Assembly: GCF_020149915.1 (NCBI RefSeq)
Contig: NZ_CP083760.1
Span: 3,100,001 to 3,164,000 of the forward strand
Reading direction: 5' to 3'
Origin: Candidatus Sulfidibacterium hydrothermale
Lineage (GTDB): Bacteria > Bacteroidota > Bacteroidia > Bacteroidales > F082
DNA length: 64,000 nucleotides
Part shown: in pieces, positions 10,933 to 20,256 of the stretch
How positions within the stretch are numbered: position 1 is the first letter of the stretch
Layout of the letters: every line of letters begins with the position of its first letter
Made by a program: the position numbers and the translations under genes
The notes under the pieces: generated by a model
Databases searched by the model: none
The model's input: the letters and a program-made list of their open reading frames with translations, nothing else
Told to the model about the DNA's origin: nothing

Positions 10933-12725
10933 CCTACCATGACCGAAGTTTGTGCATAACGGTATTTGGTGGAAATTACACGGGTACTCAGTGCCATGGC
11001 CAGCGTCAGTGTACCAATACGGCCGACAAACATCGAAAGAATAATAATGGATTTCCCGGCAGCGGAAAGTGATGCCGTAATGCCTGTGGACAGACCTACC
11101 GTTCCGAAAGCAGAAAACTCTTCAAATAACAGTTTCATCAGGTCCACACCGGGCTCGGTAATACTCAGAAAAAATGTGGAAATAAAAATAACAGAAATGG
11201 AGAACAAAGCAATGGAATACGCTTTGTCGATGGTGCCAAAAGGAATCGTCCGTTTGAAAAAGACCACATTTTTTTCTCCTTTAATGGTGGCAATGGCCGA
11301 TTTTACGATGACGGCAAAAGTAGTTACTTTAATTCCGCCTCCAGTCGATCCGGGGCCGGCTCCCACAAACATCAAAAAGATAAAAAAGATGAGCACCGGA
11401 GTAGCCAGTTTTCCGATATTGACCGTATTAAATCCGGCTGTACGGGTAGTTACCGACTGAAAAACCGAAGTTACCAGCTGCTGGTACCACACCTCTCCCG
11501 AAAGCGTTTCTTTTTGTAAAATATAAAAAACAAAAGCGCCTACCGCAATCAAAGACAACGACATATAAAGCGTGATCTTGGTTCCCGTATTCAGCTTTTT
11601 CCACGGAACCCGTCTCCTTTCGCGGATACTTTTGAAGCTAAACAAATCCTGCATGGCCACAAAGCCAAAACCACCGAAGAAAATGAGAAGAATAATAATC
11701 ACCTGCAGCCAATACAGGTTCCGGATACCTTCTGTGGCCAAATTATTGGTAAAGGTGGAAAATCCGGCATTGTTAAAAGCCGATACCGCATGAAAAGCTG
11801 AATTGAAAAGTTGCGATTTCCAACTGGAAAAATGCATGTTTCCCCACGAAAAATAAAGCAACAGCGTACCAATTCCTTCGATAAGCAAACTAAACTCCAC
11901 AATGCTCCGCAAGACACTTTTCGAATCGGAAAGGCGGTCGGTACTCAAAAATTCTTTCATCAGCGATTGATATTTGATACTACCCGATGATTTGGAAAAA
12001 GTAGCAAAAAAAGTAGCAAATGAAATGATATTGATACCGCCAAGCTGAATCAGAATCATAATGATTACTTTCCCTTTCAGGGTAAAAAAAGTAGCCGTAT
12101 CCACCACAATCAATCCGGTAACACAACTGGCACTGGTAGCTGTAAACAACGAATTCAAAAAGCTGAAATGGTGGCCAACCGTCATTTCCGGGAGCATTAA
12201 CAAACCCGTGCCGGCTCCGATAAGCAACACAAAAGAAAGAATCAGTAATGTAGCCGGTTTCAGGTTCAATGCCGTTATCTTATCTCCTGATTTGGAAAGC
12301 TCTATGCCGATAATCAGAATAAAATAAAGCTGTAATAATAAAACCGAGTGATTGTTGATCAGGTCCGTAAAGATCCCTCTGAAAACGATTTCATTAAAAA
12401 ACGAAGGAAGGAGCAAATAGATCAGGAAAAAAAGCAATACACTTCCTTCAAAACGATGTTCTTTTATAAAATTCAACGGGTGGAAATCGTAAAACACAAA
12501 AACCACGTACCGGATGGTAAAATAGAGCAAGCTCAATTTCATCACCCGCTCATTAAACCGCATGGAGGTTGTTGTTTTCGGGAAACCATAGTAATAAACA
12601 GCCACGGCCACCACCAGTACCAGCACCAAAAAACTGAGCACATGAAATATTTTCTCCACCAGCTCTTTACTGCTGAAAATGCGAAGGTTTATTTTCTCCC
12701 TGATTTTAAAAAGTCTGGAAGGCAT
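10929..12725 (-). CDS. trkH: TrkH/KtrB-type potassium uptake channel subunit
   Basis: This 598-residue membrane protein carries four filter-type segments: SASCVTGLIV, AFNNAGFSTF, TTRTAGFNTV and SAFGTVGLSTG. Each is the glycine-containing P-loop of one quasi-repeat of the TrkH/KtrB superfamily. It is longer than a typical KtrB (about 450) because of an extra N-terminal hydrophobic region of about 130 residues with several predicted membrane segments. It should import K+ under control of the RCK protein encoded just upstream (trkA, 6-base gap). The two genes form one operon. Confidence 0.93.
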   Translation of the reverse strand: MPSRLFKIREKINLRIFSSKELVEKIFHVLSFLVLVLVVAVAVYYYGFPKTTTSMRFNERVMKLSLLYFTIRYVVFVFYDFHPLNFIKEHRFEGSVLLFFLIYLLLPSFFNEIVFRGIFTDLINNHSVLLLQLYFILIIGIELSKSGDKITALNLKPATLLILSFVLLIGAGTGLLMLPEMTVGHHFSFLNSLFTATSASCVTGLIVVDTATFFTLKGKVIIMILIQLGGINIISFATFFATFSKSSGSIKYQSLMKEFLSTDRLSDSKSVLRSIVEFSLLIEGIGTLLLYFSWGNMHFSSWKSQLFNSAFHAVSAFNNAGFSTFTNNLATEGIRNLYWLQVIIILLIFFGGFGFVAMQDLFSFKSIRERRRVPWKKLNTGTKITLYMSLSLIAVGAFVFYILQKETLSGEVWYQQLVTSVFQSVTTRTAGFNTVNIGKLATPVLIFFIFLMFVGAGPGSTGGGIKVTTFAVIVKSAIATIKGEKNVVFFKRTIPFGTIDKAYSIALFSISVIFISTFFLSITEPGVDLMKLLFEEFSAFGTVGLSTGITASLSAAGKSIIILSMFVGRIGTLTLAMALSTRVISTKYRYAQTSVMVG

Positions 12726-12731
12726 AAGCCA

Positions 12732-13427
12732 TTAACTGTTTATATCAATAAACTTCTGAATATCGCGTGTGCTGCCGAAAACAACAAGAAAATCGTTTTC
12801 ATTGATTACGGTATCGCGGTGCGGAACACCCCGGATATGTTGTTTTTTCACCACCACATCTCCCTCTTTCTCTTCCACCTCATTTTTAATGGTAACCAGG
12901 TTAATATTGTAGGATTCACGAAGCTGAATGGACTGCAGGGTTTGTCCGATAACCGATTTCGGAGCTTTTAATTCGGTAATCACATACCCGTCAGGCAAAT
13001 CCAGGAAATTTACAATGCTCGGGTTCAGCAACCGTTCAGCCACCACAGCACCTACCGCATGTTCAGGTGAAAAAATCTCGGTAAGTCCCAGTTTTTCCAA
13101 TATCAGCCGGTTGACTTTTCCTTTTGCCCTGACAATAATCCGTTTGATATTCAGCTCGATAAGGTTAACTGCTGTGAGTAACAATTCTTCAAAATCTTCG
13201 CCAATAGCAATCACCACTGCATCATAATTTTGAATATTCTGAGAAAGCAGTGCTTTTTTATCCGTGGAATCCAGTGCCACGGCATAAGCCACATCGTTGG
13301 CAATATAATCCACTTTTTCCTGATTCTTATCAATAGCCAGTACCTCGGCTCCTTTTTCCGATAACGACCGGGCAATGGCTTCGCCAAACTGTCCGATTCC
13401 GATAACAACAAACTGATTATTCGGCAT
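12732..13427 (-). CDS. trkA: TrkA/KtrA-type RCK regulatory subunit
   Basis: This 231-residue cytoplasmic protein starts with a Rossmann fold (VVIGIGQFGEAIA, GxGxxG) with an aspartate ending beta-2 (LAIDKNQ), which fits NAD(H) or ATP/ADP binding. It ends with an RCK_C domain (from about residue 140). One RCK unit makes it KtrA-like rather than the duplicated 458-residue E. coli TrkA. It gates the TrkH subunit encoded 6 bases downstream. A good AAGGAG ribosome site and a TACATTTG -7 box lie just upstream. Confidence 0.93.
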   Translation of the reverse strand: MPNNQFVVIGIGQFGEAIARSLSEKGAEVLAIDKNQEKVDYIANDVAYAVALDSTDKKALLSQNIQNYDAVVIAIGEDFEELLLTAVNLIELNIKRIIVRAKGKVNRLILEKLGLTEIFSPEHAVGAVVAERLLNPSIVNFLDLPDGYVITELKAPKSVIGQTLQSIQLRESYNINLVTIKNEVEEKEGDVVVKKQHIRGVPHRDTVINENDFLVVFGSTRDIQKFIDINS

Positions 13428-13434
13428 AATTTAT

Positions 13435-13440
13435 CTCCTT
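13435..13440 (-). promoter_or_regulatory. Shine-Dalgarno for trkA
   Basis: AAGGAG on the minus strand lies 7 bases before the trkA ATG and supports the start at 13427. Confidence 0.65.
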
Positions 13441-13450
13441 AAAATCGCTG

Positions 13451-13458
13451 CAAATGTA
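13451..13458 (-). promoter_or_regulatory. -7 box of the trkAH promoter
   Basis: On the minus strand TACATTTG(C) matches TAnnTTTG and lies 24 bases before trkA. It suggests that trkAH has its own promoter within the 65-base gap after the APC-family gene. No TTG -33 element is obvious at 17-23 bases. Confidence 0.5.
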
Positions 13459-13492
13459 AAAATATTCAAACAAACCCTTTCACTGGTTTGCA

Positions 13493-15721
13493 TCAGTTAA
13501 TCTCAAGCAAATCATGGGCGTTGACAAAAAGAATATCTCCGATCTCATCAAAACCTTCAAAGTGATGTATTCCTTCATGTTTCAGCTGCTCGTTATAAAA
13601 CCCGACAATGGTCAGGGCTGCTTCAGCAGAGTACTGTGCCACAAGCGTTCTGAAATTCATATCCGGATCTTTTTCAATCACTGTGATGTTATTTTTCGAA
13701 ACCGGAAGCCTTCCTTCCAGCACAAACTGCGCAATATTCTTCCGGGTTTCTTCCATCCGGTCGCGTGACGACAGGGTAAACAAACTGATGGAAGCATTTT
13801 TCCAGGCAGGATGCCCCAAAATGACATAGCTTAGTAAAATCATCAGTCGCTCATTGTCACGGTTTAAATCACGTATCCAGATATGAATCCCGTTGTAATA
13901 CTTGATGTTGCGCATGGAACTGCCCAAAATACAAATATCGAAATCGCCGGCCTGTACCATTCTCAGGTTTTCAAGAATTTGGGGTAACTGGTCCGGCTGG
14001 TGTTTATCATACTCAAAAATAATCATGTTATTTTCCACCCCCGCAATGCCGGGCGTTTGAATAATCTGGGCAATGGCCGAAGTATAGGAGGGCGAAATAA
14101 TGGTGCTGACAATCATGCTGCCTTCGGTCCTGTTTGCTTTATGGATCAGCCGTTCCATAACTTTTTTCGCTTCCAGATGCGTTTCGCGGGAATAATAGCC
14201 CTGAATAAAATGCATATACGTGCCAAACCCGTGGGAATAGGAGATCCAGTTGAGCAAATCGAAAATCTTATCCCGTTTAAACGTATCGGAAGAGATGCAA
14301 ATGGCCGAAGGACGCCAGGTTCTTTCTTTTATGGTTCCGGTTTGAAGATAAGCTGTCAGTTTACGGCTAACCTGGAACATCACTCCATGAAAAATATTTT
14401 CAATTCCTCTTCTGTCCTGATGTACATGCTTCATCCAGAAATAAAGCAAGAAAATGGCAGCCACCGAAATAAAAGCATACAGCGGATTCATCAGAAACAT
14501 CAATACAGAAGCGAAAACAAATCCGGCAAGAGAAAAATACCATTTCGACTGGAACGAAGGCCGGTAAGACGGATCCGAACCAAAATGATTCAGAAAAGAG
14601 ATCAAATTCATGGAGGCATAGGTGATCATGAAAAACATGGAGATGATCTTTGCCACCGCATCAATACTTCCCATTACCACAAACACCAAAGCCAGCAGAA
14701 GGGTAAAAAAAGTCGCATTCTGGGGTTCATTGGTTTTTCCTTTACCCTTACCCAGCACACGATTCATTTTTTCCATCGGAAAGGAATTGTCCACTGCAAT
14801 AGCCTGCATGGTGCGCGGAGCCACCAGAAAGGAACCAATTGCACTCGACATGGTAGCGGCAGCCAAACCAAGCGGAATAATAATCCAGCCGAACAAAGCT
14901 ATTTTACTCATGATCAAAGGCTGGGTCATCAGCTCCTGCGGAGTGGCAGAAATATTCAGTTTGATCACCACAAAAATATAAATGATCATTCCCGTAACCG
15001 TGGCCCACAACGTACCACGCGGAATAGATTTCTGCGGACTTTTTAAATCGCCCGACAATCCCACGCCCGCATCCATACCGGTAAATGCCGGAAAAATAAT
15101 GGCCAGCATAACAAACAGCTGATCGGTATTACGCAAAGGCGGATAAGCAAAAGCCGACTGGGCCGTGCCGTTGACCGGATGACCGAGGAAAAAAGCCAAC
15201 AACGATAACAACAGGATCGTCACCACTACATACAGCATTTTTACGCCGATATTGGCTCCTTTTTTCCAGATAACAACCCCCAAAATAACCAAAGTAACAA
15301 TTCCGATTGCCTGTTTCGGAATCAAAAGATGGTAATGAAGCTGAACAAAATGAATTAAAGGAGTAAACGCTTCAGTAAACGCAATGATATAAAAAGCAAT
15401 ACTGATCGCCTGCGAAAGGTACAATGAGATCCCAATGGTAGCTCCAATGTTTAAGCCAAACGAGCGCGAGATCATGTAATACTCGCCACCGCCTTCTACT
15501 TTTTGGTTTGTGGAAATTTCAGAAATGGCCATGGCCGTGGGAAGTGTTACCATGTGGCCAATAATAATGATAAACAATACGCCTGCAATTCCCACAGTAC
15601 CTACGGCCACACCAAAACGCAAAAACAGAATGGCCCCTAAAATGGTAGAAATCGCCGTAAAGTAAACCGGCGCTGTGCCCATTCGTTTGGCCGCCTGCGG
15701 TGAGGCAATTTCTTTTTTCAT
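13493..15721 (-). CDS. APC-superfamily cation-chloride-cotransporter-like transporter
   Basis: This 742-residue protein has about 12 membrane segments in the first roughly 430 residues. They start with an APC-type first helix (TILGAILFLRFGVAVG), and an FPAFTGMDAGVGLSGDLKSP stretch lies in the middle. That stretch and the long soluble C-terminal half (from about residue 440) match the SLC12 (NKCC/KCC)-like branch better than ordinary amino-acid permeases, which end soon after the last helix. Cargo could be cation plus chloride or an amino acid; the sequence alone does not decide. Sitting upstream of trkAH favours a role in ion balance. A transglutaminase-like gene lies 32 bases upstream. Confidence 0.8.
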   Translation of the reverse strand: MKKEIASPQAAKRMGTAPVYFTAISTILGAILFLRFGVAVGTVGIAGVLFIIIIGHMVTLPTAMAISEISTNQKVEGGGEYYMISRSFGLNIGATIGISLYLSQAISIAFYIIAFTEAFTPLIHFVQLHYHLLIPKQAIGIVTLVILGVVIWKKGANIGVKMLYVVVTILLLSLLAFFLGHPVNGTAQSAFAYPPLRNTDQLFVMLAIIFPAFTGMDAGVGLSGDLKSPQKSIPRGTLWATVTGMIIYIFVVIKLNISATPQELMTQPLIMSKIALFGWIIIPLGLAAATMSSAIGSFLVAPRTMQAIAVDNSFPMEKMNRVLGKGKGKTNEPQNATFFTLLLALVFVVMGSIDAVAKIISMFFMITYASMNLISFLNHFGSDPSYRPSFQSKWYFSLAGFVFASVLMFLMNPLYAFISVAAIFLLYFWMKHVHQDRRGIENIFHGVMFQVSRKLTAYLQTGTIKERTWRPSAICISSDTFKRDKIFDLLNWISYSHGFGTYMHFIQGYYSRETHLEAKKVMERLIHKANRTEGSMIVSTIISPSYTSAIAQIIQTPGIAGVENNMIIFEYDKHQPDQLPQILENLRMVQAGDFDICILGSSMRNIKYYNGIHIWIRDLNRDNERLMILLSYVILGHPAWKNASISLFTLSSRDRMEETRKNIAQFVLEGRLPVSKNNITVIEKDPDMNFRTLVAQYSAEAALTIVGFYNEQLKHEGIHHFEGFDEIGDILFVNAHDLLEIN

Positions 15722-15753
15722 GATAAAAGAATCATTGATTTTCAGTATCAGGA

Positions 15754-16443
15754 TCAGCGACTACTCTGCTCCGCTTGCCTGATTTTCATCTTAACAGGAT
15801 GGTTTTCTGATAACAAAATCTCCAATACATCTTCCCCATAATCGGCTTTGTACGACTCATAAATCTGTTGAAGAGGAAGATCATCAAACACGCCACGATC
15901 GTTCAGATATTCGATATGCCGGTTTCCTGAGCGATCATACGGAGGAAATACAGCATCCTCTTCCCCGTTAAATTCCACAGGAAAAATGTTATGTTTTTCG
16001 CAAAGATTCAAATCAAAAGCCGGTGTGGCTTTCACCCATTTTCCGTCCAGAAAAAGCAGGCTGAATCCGTGCCAGTAAAAAATATCGGTTTTTAAAGCCT
16101 TTACGATCTCTCCGGGGCTCAGGTGATTGCGTACGTCAGCAAAACCAAGCCGTGCCGGAATACCGGCTGCCCGGCATACCGTTGTCAGCAAAACAGCTTT
16201 CCCCACACACCATCCGTATCCATGTTGTAGTGTAGTGCTGGCCCGCATACCTTCCACAGTAAGATCAATGTGATAAGGATTATAACGAATACCATCGCGT
16301 ATGGCATAAAACAACCGGACGGCTTTTTCCTTTTGTCCGGAAATTCCTTCTGTTGTTTTCCGAACAAAATCCTGAACAACCGGATGTTCGAAATTCAAAA
16401 AAGGGGTAGGTTGTAAAAACTTGTCCATCGGTTTTTTCCTCAA
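15754..16443 (-). CDS. Transglutaminase-like cysteine protease-fold protein
   Basis: This 229-residue protein has the transglutaminase-like triad: Cys79 in YGWCVGKA, His125 in YWHGF and Asp144 in TPAFD. Bacterial members of this superfamily are usually peptidases or amidases rather than cross-linking enzymes. No signal peptide is seen, so it is probably cytoplasmic. Two ATGs five codons apart (16443 and 16428) are possible. The longer form is given here. It is 32 bases upstream of the APC-family gene and may be co-transcribed with it. The substrate is unknown. Confidence 0.8.
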   Translation of the reverse strand: MRKKPMDKFLQPTPFLNFEHPVVQDFVRKTTEGISGQKEKAVRLFYAIRDGIRYNPYHIDLTVEGMRASTTLQHGYGWCVGKAVLLTTVCRAAGIPARLGFADVRNHLSPGEIVKALKTDIFYWHGFSLLFLDGKWVKATPAFDLNLCEKHNIFPVEFNGEEDAVFPPYDRSGNRHIEYLNDRGVFDDLPLQQIYESYKADYGEDVLEILLSENHPVKMKIRQAEQSSR

Positions 16444-16475
16444 AGTTAGGCTTTTTTTTCAAAAACCAATAAATC

Positions 16476-16508
16476 AAAAAGGCTGCTCCCGGAAGAACAG
16501 CCTTTTTT
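16476..16508. terminator. Terminator after eno
   Basis: AAAAAGGCTG and CAGCCTTTTT form a stem of about 10 pairs around a 12-base loop. On the minus strand it is followed by T residues and would end the eno transcript. The symmetric A/T flanks would let it act in both directions. Confidence 0.75.
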
Positions 16509-16523
16509 GTCTTTCATTGAAAT

Positions 16524-17801
16524 TTACTTCCAATAATAGAACGAAGTATTACCGAGTTCCTGTTCAATTTCGAGCAGTCGGTTGTATTTAGCTAAACGTT
16601 CACTACGGCTTGCAGAACCGGTTTTCAGGTGTCCGCCGTCCATAGCTACGGCAAAATCAGCCAGGAAAGTATCTGAAGTTTCTCCTGAGCGGTGCGAGAT
16701 GAAATAACGCCAACCGGCATCGCGGCACATCCGTACAGCTTCAATGGTTTCGGTTACCGAACCAATCTGGTTTAATTTAATCAGTGCAGAGTTCGCTGTA
16801 CCTTCTTTAATACCACGTGAGATATATTCGGTATTGGTTACAAAAATGTCGTCACCAACCACTTCAATTTTATCACCCAGTTTTTCTGTGAATTTTTTGA
16901 AACCTTCCCAGTCGTTTTCAGCCAACGGGTCTTCCCACAATACGATCGGATATTTATCCAGCCATTCTTCCGCTTTTTTGATCAATCCTTCGCTATCCAT
17001 TTTGCCGGCACCCGACCATTTTAAATCGTACTGGCTTTTGTTGTCAATGGAGAAAGAGCTGGCCGCACTGTCCATAGCAATGGCAATATCTTTACCCGGT
17101 TTATAACCGGCTTTTTCGATAGCCTGAATAATGGTTTCGATCGCATCTTCGTTACTGTCGAGATTCGGAGCAAAACCCCCTTCATCTCCTACGCCGGTAG
17201 AAAGGCCACGGTCTTTCAAGATACCTTTCAGCACATGGAATGTTTCTGCCACATAACGCAAACCTTCGCGGAAGTTGGGAGCGCCTACCGGAACAGCCAT
17301 ATATTCTTGGAAATCAACGCTGTTATCAGCATGAGCACCACCATTCAAAATGTTCATACACGGAACAGGAATACGACGGGCTCCGGCTCCACCCAAATAT
17401 TGATACAACGGAATGTTTGCAGATGCTGCAGCAGCACGGGCTACTGCCATGGAAACACCCAAAATGGCATTGGCACCCAATTTTGATTTGTTTTTGGTAC
17501 CATCCATTTCGATCATTTTATAATCAATGGCTGCTTGTTCGTGGGCATGCATTCCCATCAATGCCGGGGCAATTACTTTATTTACATTTTCAACCGCTTT
17601 TAAAACTCCTTTTCCGGCATACCGTTTTTTGTCACCGTCACGCAGTTCTACCGCTTCGTTTTCGCCGGTACTGGCACCGGATGGCACAGAAGCCACAGCT
17701 TGTGTGCCGTCACTCAGTTCCACATAAACTCTTACTGTCGGATTTCCCCTTGAATCGAGAATTTCCATGGCCCGCAAGCCGGTTATTTTGTTGTTCATCA
17801 T
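16524..17801 (-). CDS. eno: Enolase
   Basis: At 425 residues this is full length for enolase, which converts 2-phosphoglycerate to phosphoenolpyruvate in glycolysis. It shows the N-terminal [13 protein letters not shown], the GDEGGFAPN loop, a metal aspartate in AMDSAASSF, the [11 protein letters not shown] segment, the VGDDIFVTN segment and the [11 protein letters not shown] signature near the C-terminus. Two adjacent ATGs begin the frame (17801 and 17798). AAGGAGG precedes them by 5 or 8 bases, so either may serve. It is an isolated gene with its own terminator. Confidence 0.97.
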   Translation of the reverse strand: MMNNKITGLRAMEILDSRGNPTVRVYVELSDGTQAVASVPSGASTGENEAVELRDGDKKRYAGKGVLKAVENVNKVIAPALMGMHAHEQAAIDYKMIEMDGTKNKSKLGANAILGVSMAVARAAAASANIPLYQYLGGAGARRIPVPCMNILNGGAHADNSVDFQEYMAVPVGAPNFREGLRYVAETFHVLKGILKDRGLSTGVGDEGGFAPNLDSNEDAIETIIQAIEKAGYKPGKDIAIAMDSAASSFSIDNKSQYDLKWSGAGKMDSEGLIKKAEEWLDKYPIVLWEDPLAENDWEGFKKFTEKLGDKIEVVGDDIFVTNTEYISRGIKEGTANSALIKLNQIGSVTETIEAVRMCRDAGWRYFISHRSGETSDTFLADFAVAMDGGHLKTGSASRSERLAKYNRLLEIEQELGNTSFYYWK

Positions 17802-17806
17802 TTTAA

Positions 17807-17813
17807 CCTCCTT
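17807..17813 (-). promoter_or_regulatory. Strong Shine-Dalgarno for eno
   Basis: AAGGAGG on the minus strand lies directly before the two candidate ATGs of eno. It is one of only three clear full-strength sites that I noticed in the window, together with clpB and trkA. Confidence 0.75.
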
Positions 17814-18262
17814 ATTTTGTTCGTTTTAAACTTAATTTTACTGACTGCAAAATTCAACATTTTCCGGCTAACAAACAAGGAAAACCCTGAGCTTAACGTT
17901 TTTTTAGATTCAAACATTTTCATTTTGAACATGCGCCGTATTTATAACGATTGCGGAAAAGGAAACAGCAGCCGAAAATCCGGGAAAGTTGTCATGACAA
18001 AAAAGAAATCTTGTTGATACTACCGGCAATTTTGCAAAAAACGGAGGGGTGATATTTGACGTTTGGCGTCTAACATTACGTAAAAACATTCCGCCTTATT
18101 CTTTCCCAAAGGAGCCTGACGAAGGGATTGCTTACGTGACTATGGATAACAATTTGTGATATGGCCCTGTTTGAAAAATAACCCATGAAATTTTTCCCCA
18201 AAAAAGAGCGCATTTTTTCTTGCAAAACTTTTCATAACTGTCAGTATGATTGATATTTTGTT
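17814..18262. other. Spacer between eno and a lipoprotein gene
   Basis: About 450 bases without a convincing gene. A weak eno promoter may be present on the minus strand: GAATTTTG at 17848-17855 (one mismatch to TAnnTTTG), with TTTG 16 bases further upstream (17872-17875). A 66-codon open frame at 17817-18017 has no recognisable content. The rest, including 18020-18200, shows no structure that I can support. Confidence 0.4.
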
Positions 18263-18270
18263 TATTTTTG
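18263..18270 (+). promoter_or_regulatory. -7 box upstream of the 18304 lipoprotein gene
   Basis: TATTTTTG matches TAnnTTTG and lies 33 bases before the start codon. No TTG is found at the right distance upstream. Confidence 0.4.
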
Positions 18271-18303
18271 AGCACTAAATTATTCACCCTAAAACATAAA
18301 ACC

Positions 18304-18855
18304 ATGAGAATGAAATTATTATTTACTGCTATTCTTGTATCCGGACTTTTATTCAGTACGGGATGCGATGAAGTAAAATCTTTGCTTGATGTAAAATTTG
18401 ATGCCAATTATACTGTCGATTTAAACATGAATGTACCTGCTGAATCTTCTACCAAAGCCGTACAAAGTTCTTTTTCAGGAAGTGCAACCATTGACCCCAC
18501 TTCCAACTCCGATGTAGCAAAATATCTTGATCTGATCAAATCATGGGAAGTAACCAGTCTTACCGGTACCTTTAAAAATGTTACCAAAGAAGCGGTTTTA
18601 GAAAGCGGAACCATTACTTTTTCTTCCGATGCCGGAACAGCAACATGGACCTTTACCAACGTAGCCATTAAAAACGGCGCAACTTTCACGTTGGACAATA
18701 CCAACGGACAATGGGACGAAATTGATAAAATTCTCAGTGCCAAAAAAGAATTTACTATTTCCGGAGAAGGGAAAACTGATATTGATGATTTTTCTTTCAC
18801 CATATCGGTAGCCGTCAATACAACTGTAACCGCTAACCCACTGGGATCCAAATAA
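18304..18855 (+). CDS. Small lipoprotein of unknown function
   Basis: This 183-residue protein begins with a lipoprotein signal peptide (hydrophobic to about residue 17, then FSTGCDE, so the mature protein starts at the cysteine). The body is rich in Thr, Ser and alternating hydrophobic residues and looks like an all-beta domain. I recognise no family or catalytic motif. The ATG at 18304 begins the signal peptide. An 18-codon upstream extension in frame would bury it and is rejected. It is a single gene with its own terminator, probably anchored in the periplasm or at the cell surface. Confidence 0.75.
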   Translation: MRMKLLFTAILVSGLLFSTGCDEVKSLLDVKFDANYTVDLNMNVPAESSTKAVQSSFSGSATIDPTSNSDVAKYLDLIKSWEVTSLTGTFKNVTKEAVLESGTITFSSDAGTATWTFTNVAIKNGATFTLDNTNGQWDEIDKILSAKKEFTISGEGKTDIDDFSFTISVAVNTTVTANPLGSK

Positions 18856-18871
18856 AAACAAACTTAAAACA

Positions 18872-18905
18872 AAAAAAGCTGCCTGAAGTCCGGGCAGCTT
18901 TTTTT
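18872..18905. terminator. Bidirectional terminator
   Basis: AAAAAAGCTGCC and GGCAGCTTTTTT form a long stem with a 9-base loop. It can end both the plus-strand lipoprotein gene and the convergent alcohol dehydrogenase gene. Confidence 0.85.
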
Positions 18906-18923
18906 GTTTGGATCTTATCCTTC

Positions 18924-20066
18924 CTACATATATTCCACAATCTGTTTCCGGTCGGCATCATTTAATAAATACACCATTCCTGAATCCTGGTTTTTATTCA
19001 TTTGATGCAGAATTTCTTCTTTTTTTGATTCATCGATTCCTGCATCAGCAAGACGAACCGGGCAATCAATGGATTTAAAAAAGACTTCCAGCTTTTGAAT
19101 AACCGTTTCAATATCCGTTAAGCCAAAAAGCAGATCTCCCAATTTCTGAATTCTTTTTGGAATTCTGCCGGCTTGTAATTTAAGCCAGGCCGGATAAACA
19201 ATACTTAGTGTGGCCCCGTGAGGCATTCCGTAAAGCAATGATAATTCATGACCCAACGCATGAACACCCCAATCGCCGCTGCTTCTTCCATAATTCGTTA
19301 ATCCGTTTAAGGCCAGCGTTGCATCCAGCATGATATTGGCCCGCCATGCTGTATTTTTCAAATCGTTTAACAGCAACGGAGCCTGTTCCATGGCATCTTT
19401 GATGATATCTACCGTTATCCGGTCAATGACCGACGGTTCACCTTTTCCAAAAAAAGCTTCCAATGCATGCGCAATCAAGTCGGCGATTCCGTAAGCGGTA
19501 TAATCTTTAGGAACGGTAACCGTGTAAGCCGGATCAAGAAAAGAATCTTTTGGGAAAAGCTCCGGGTGAACAAACCCCACTTTTTTTCCGGTTTCTGTAT
19601 TTTGCAAAACAGCAGCAGCATTCATTTCGGTTCCTGTTGCAGCAAGCGTAAGTACCGTTACCAAAGGAACCGATTGCTCAGGAAAAGCCTGCCACAGCAT
19701 AAACTGCCAGGGATCAATATCATGAACCAATCCCACACTAACGATTTTGGCCGAGTCAATCACGCTGCCACCACCCAAAGCCAAAATAACATCTACTTTT
19801 TTTTCTTTTCCGAGCGCAATTGCCCGACGTACATCATCCACTAACGGATTCGGCTGAATGCCTCCAAATTCTGTAATTTGAAGACCGGCATTTTTCAAAA
19901 TACCGGTTACCTCATCATAATATCCATATTTTTTTACCGACCCTTTTCCATACAATAGCAAAACATGTTTTCCATACTGTTTTATCGTTTCTCCCAGGGT
20001 TTGCACAACCCCTTCGCCAAAGTGCAATCGCACCGGATTATAAGCAACAAAATTTTGAATGGCCAT
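18924..20066 (-). CDS. Iron-containing alcohol dehydrogenase (YqhD/BdhA-like)
   Basis: This 380-residue group III alcohol dehydrogenase contains the nucleotide-binding GGGSVIDSAK motif and the LAATGTEMN region. Metal-ligand segments follow (IADLIAHALE, then GVHALGHELS with two histidines). It resembles the NADPH-dependent YqhD/BdhA branch, which reduces aldehydes such as butyraldehyde. The exact aldehyde is not predictable. It is a single gene between convergent and divergent neighbours, with a -7 box 26 bases upstream. Confidence 0.9.
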   Translation of the reverse strand: MAIQNFVAYNPVRLHFGEGVVQTLGETIKQYGKHVLLLYGKGSVKKYGYYDEVTGILKNAGLQITEFGGIQPNPLVDDVRRAIALGKEKKVDVILALGGGSVIDSAKIVSVGLVHDIDPWQFMLWQAFPEQSVPLVTVLTLAATGTEMNAAAVLQNTETGKKVGFVHPELFPKDSFLDPAYTVTVPKDYTAYGIADLIAHALEAFFGKGEPSVIDRITVDIIKDAMEQAPLLLNDLKNTAWRANIMLDATLALNGLTNYGRSSGDWGVHALGHELSLLYGMPHGATLSIVYPAWLKLQAGRIPKRIQKLGDLLFGLTDIETVIQKLEVFFKSIDCPVRLADAGIDESKKEEILHQMNKNQDSGMVYLLNDADRKQIVEYM

Positions 20067-20092
20067 TTGACTTGTTTTTTATTTTTCGATTA

Positions 20093-20100
20093 CAAAAATA
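20093..20100 (-). promoter_or_regulatory. -7 box of the alcohol dehydrogenase gene
   Basis: On the minus strand TATTTTTG matches TAnnTTTG, 26 bases before the start. Confidence 0.5.
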
Positions 20101-20229
20101 CGGCTTTTCAAGCAGCCGTTTTTCTCCTTCCGGCATCATTTCACAAAGACCTGTAAAACAACGGAATAAAAAATCGAATCCAACACACCGGTCCCTGGTA
20201 ATTCGGTTCTGTAGTTTATCCCGAATGTT

Positions 20230-20237
20230 TATCTTTG
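20230..20237 (+). promoter_or_regulatory. -7 box of ruvB
   Basis: TATCTTTG matches TAnnTTTG and lies 19 bases before the ruvB ATG, so the leader would be short. Confidence 0.55.
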
Positions 20238-20256
20238 TACGAAAGAATTTTTTTCC

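Noticed and set aside
17240-17806. Long plus-strand open frame opposite eno
   Set aside because: It is the antisense shadow of enolase, whose own motifs are complete.
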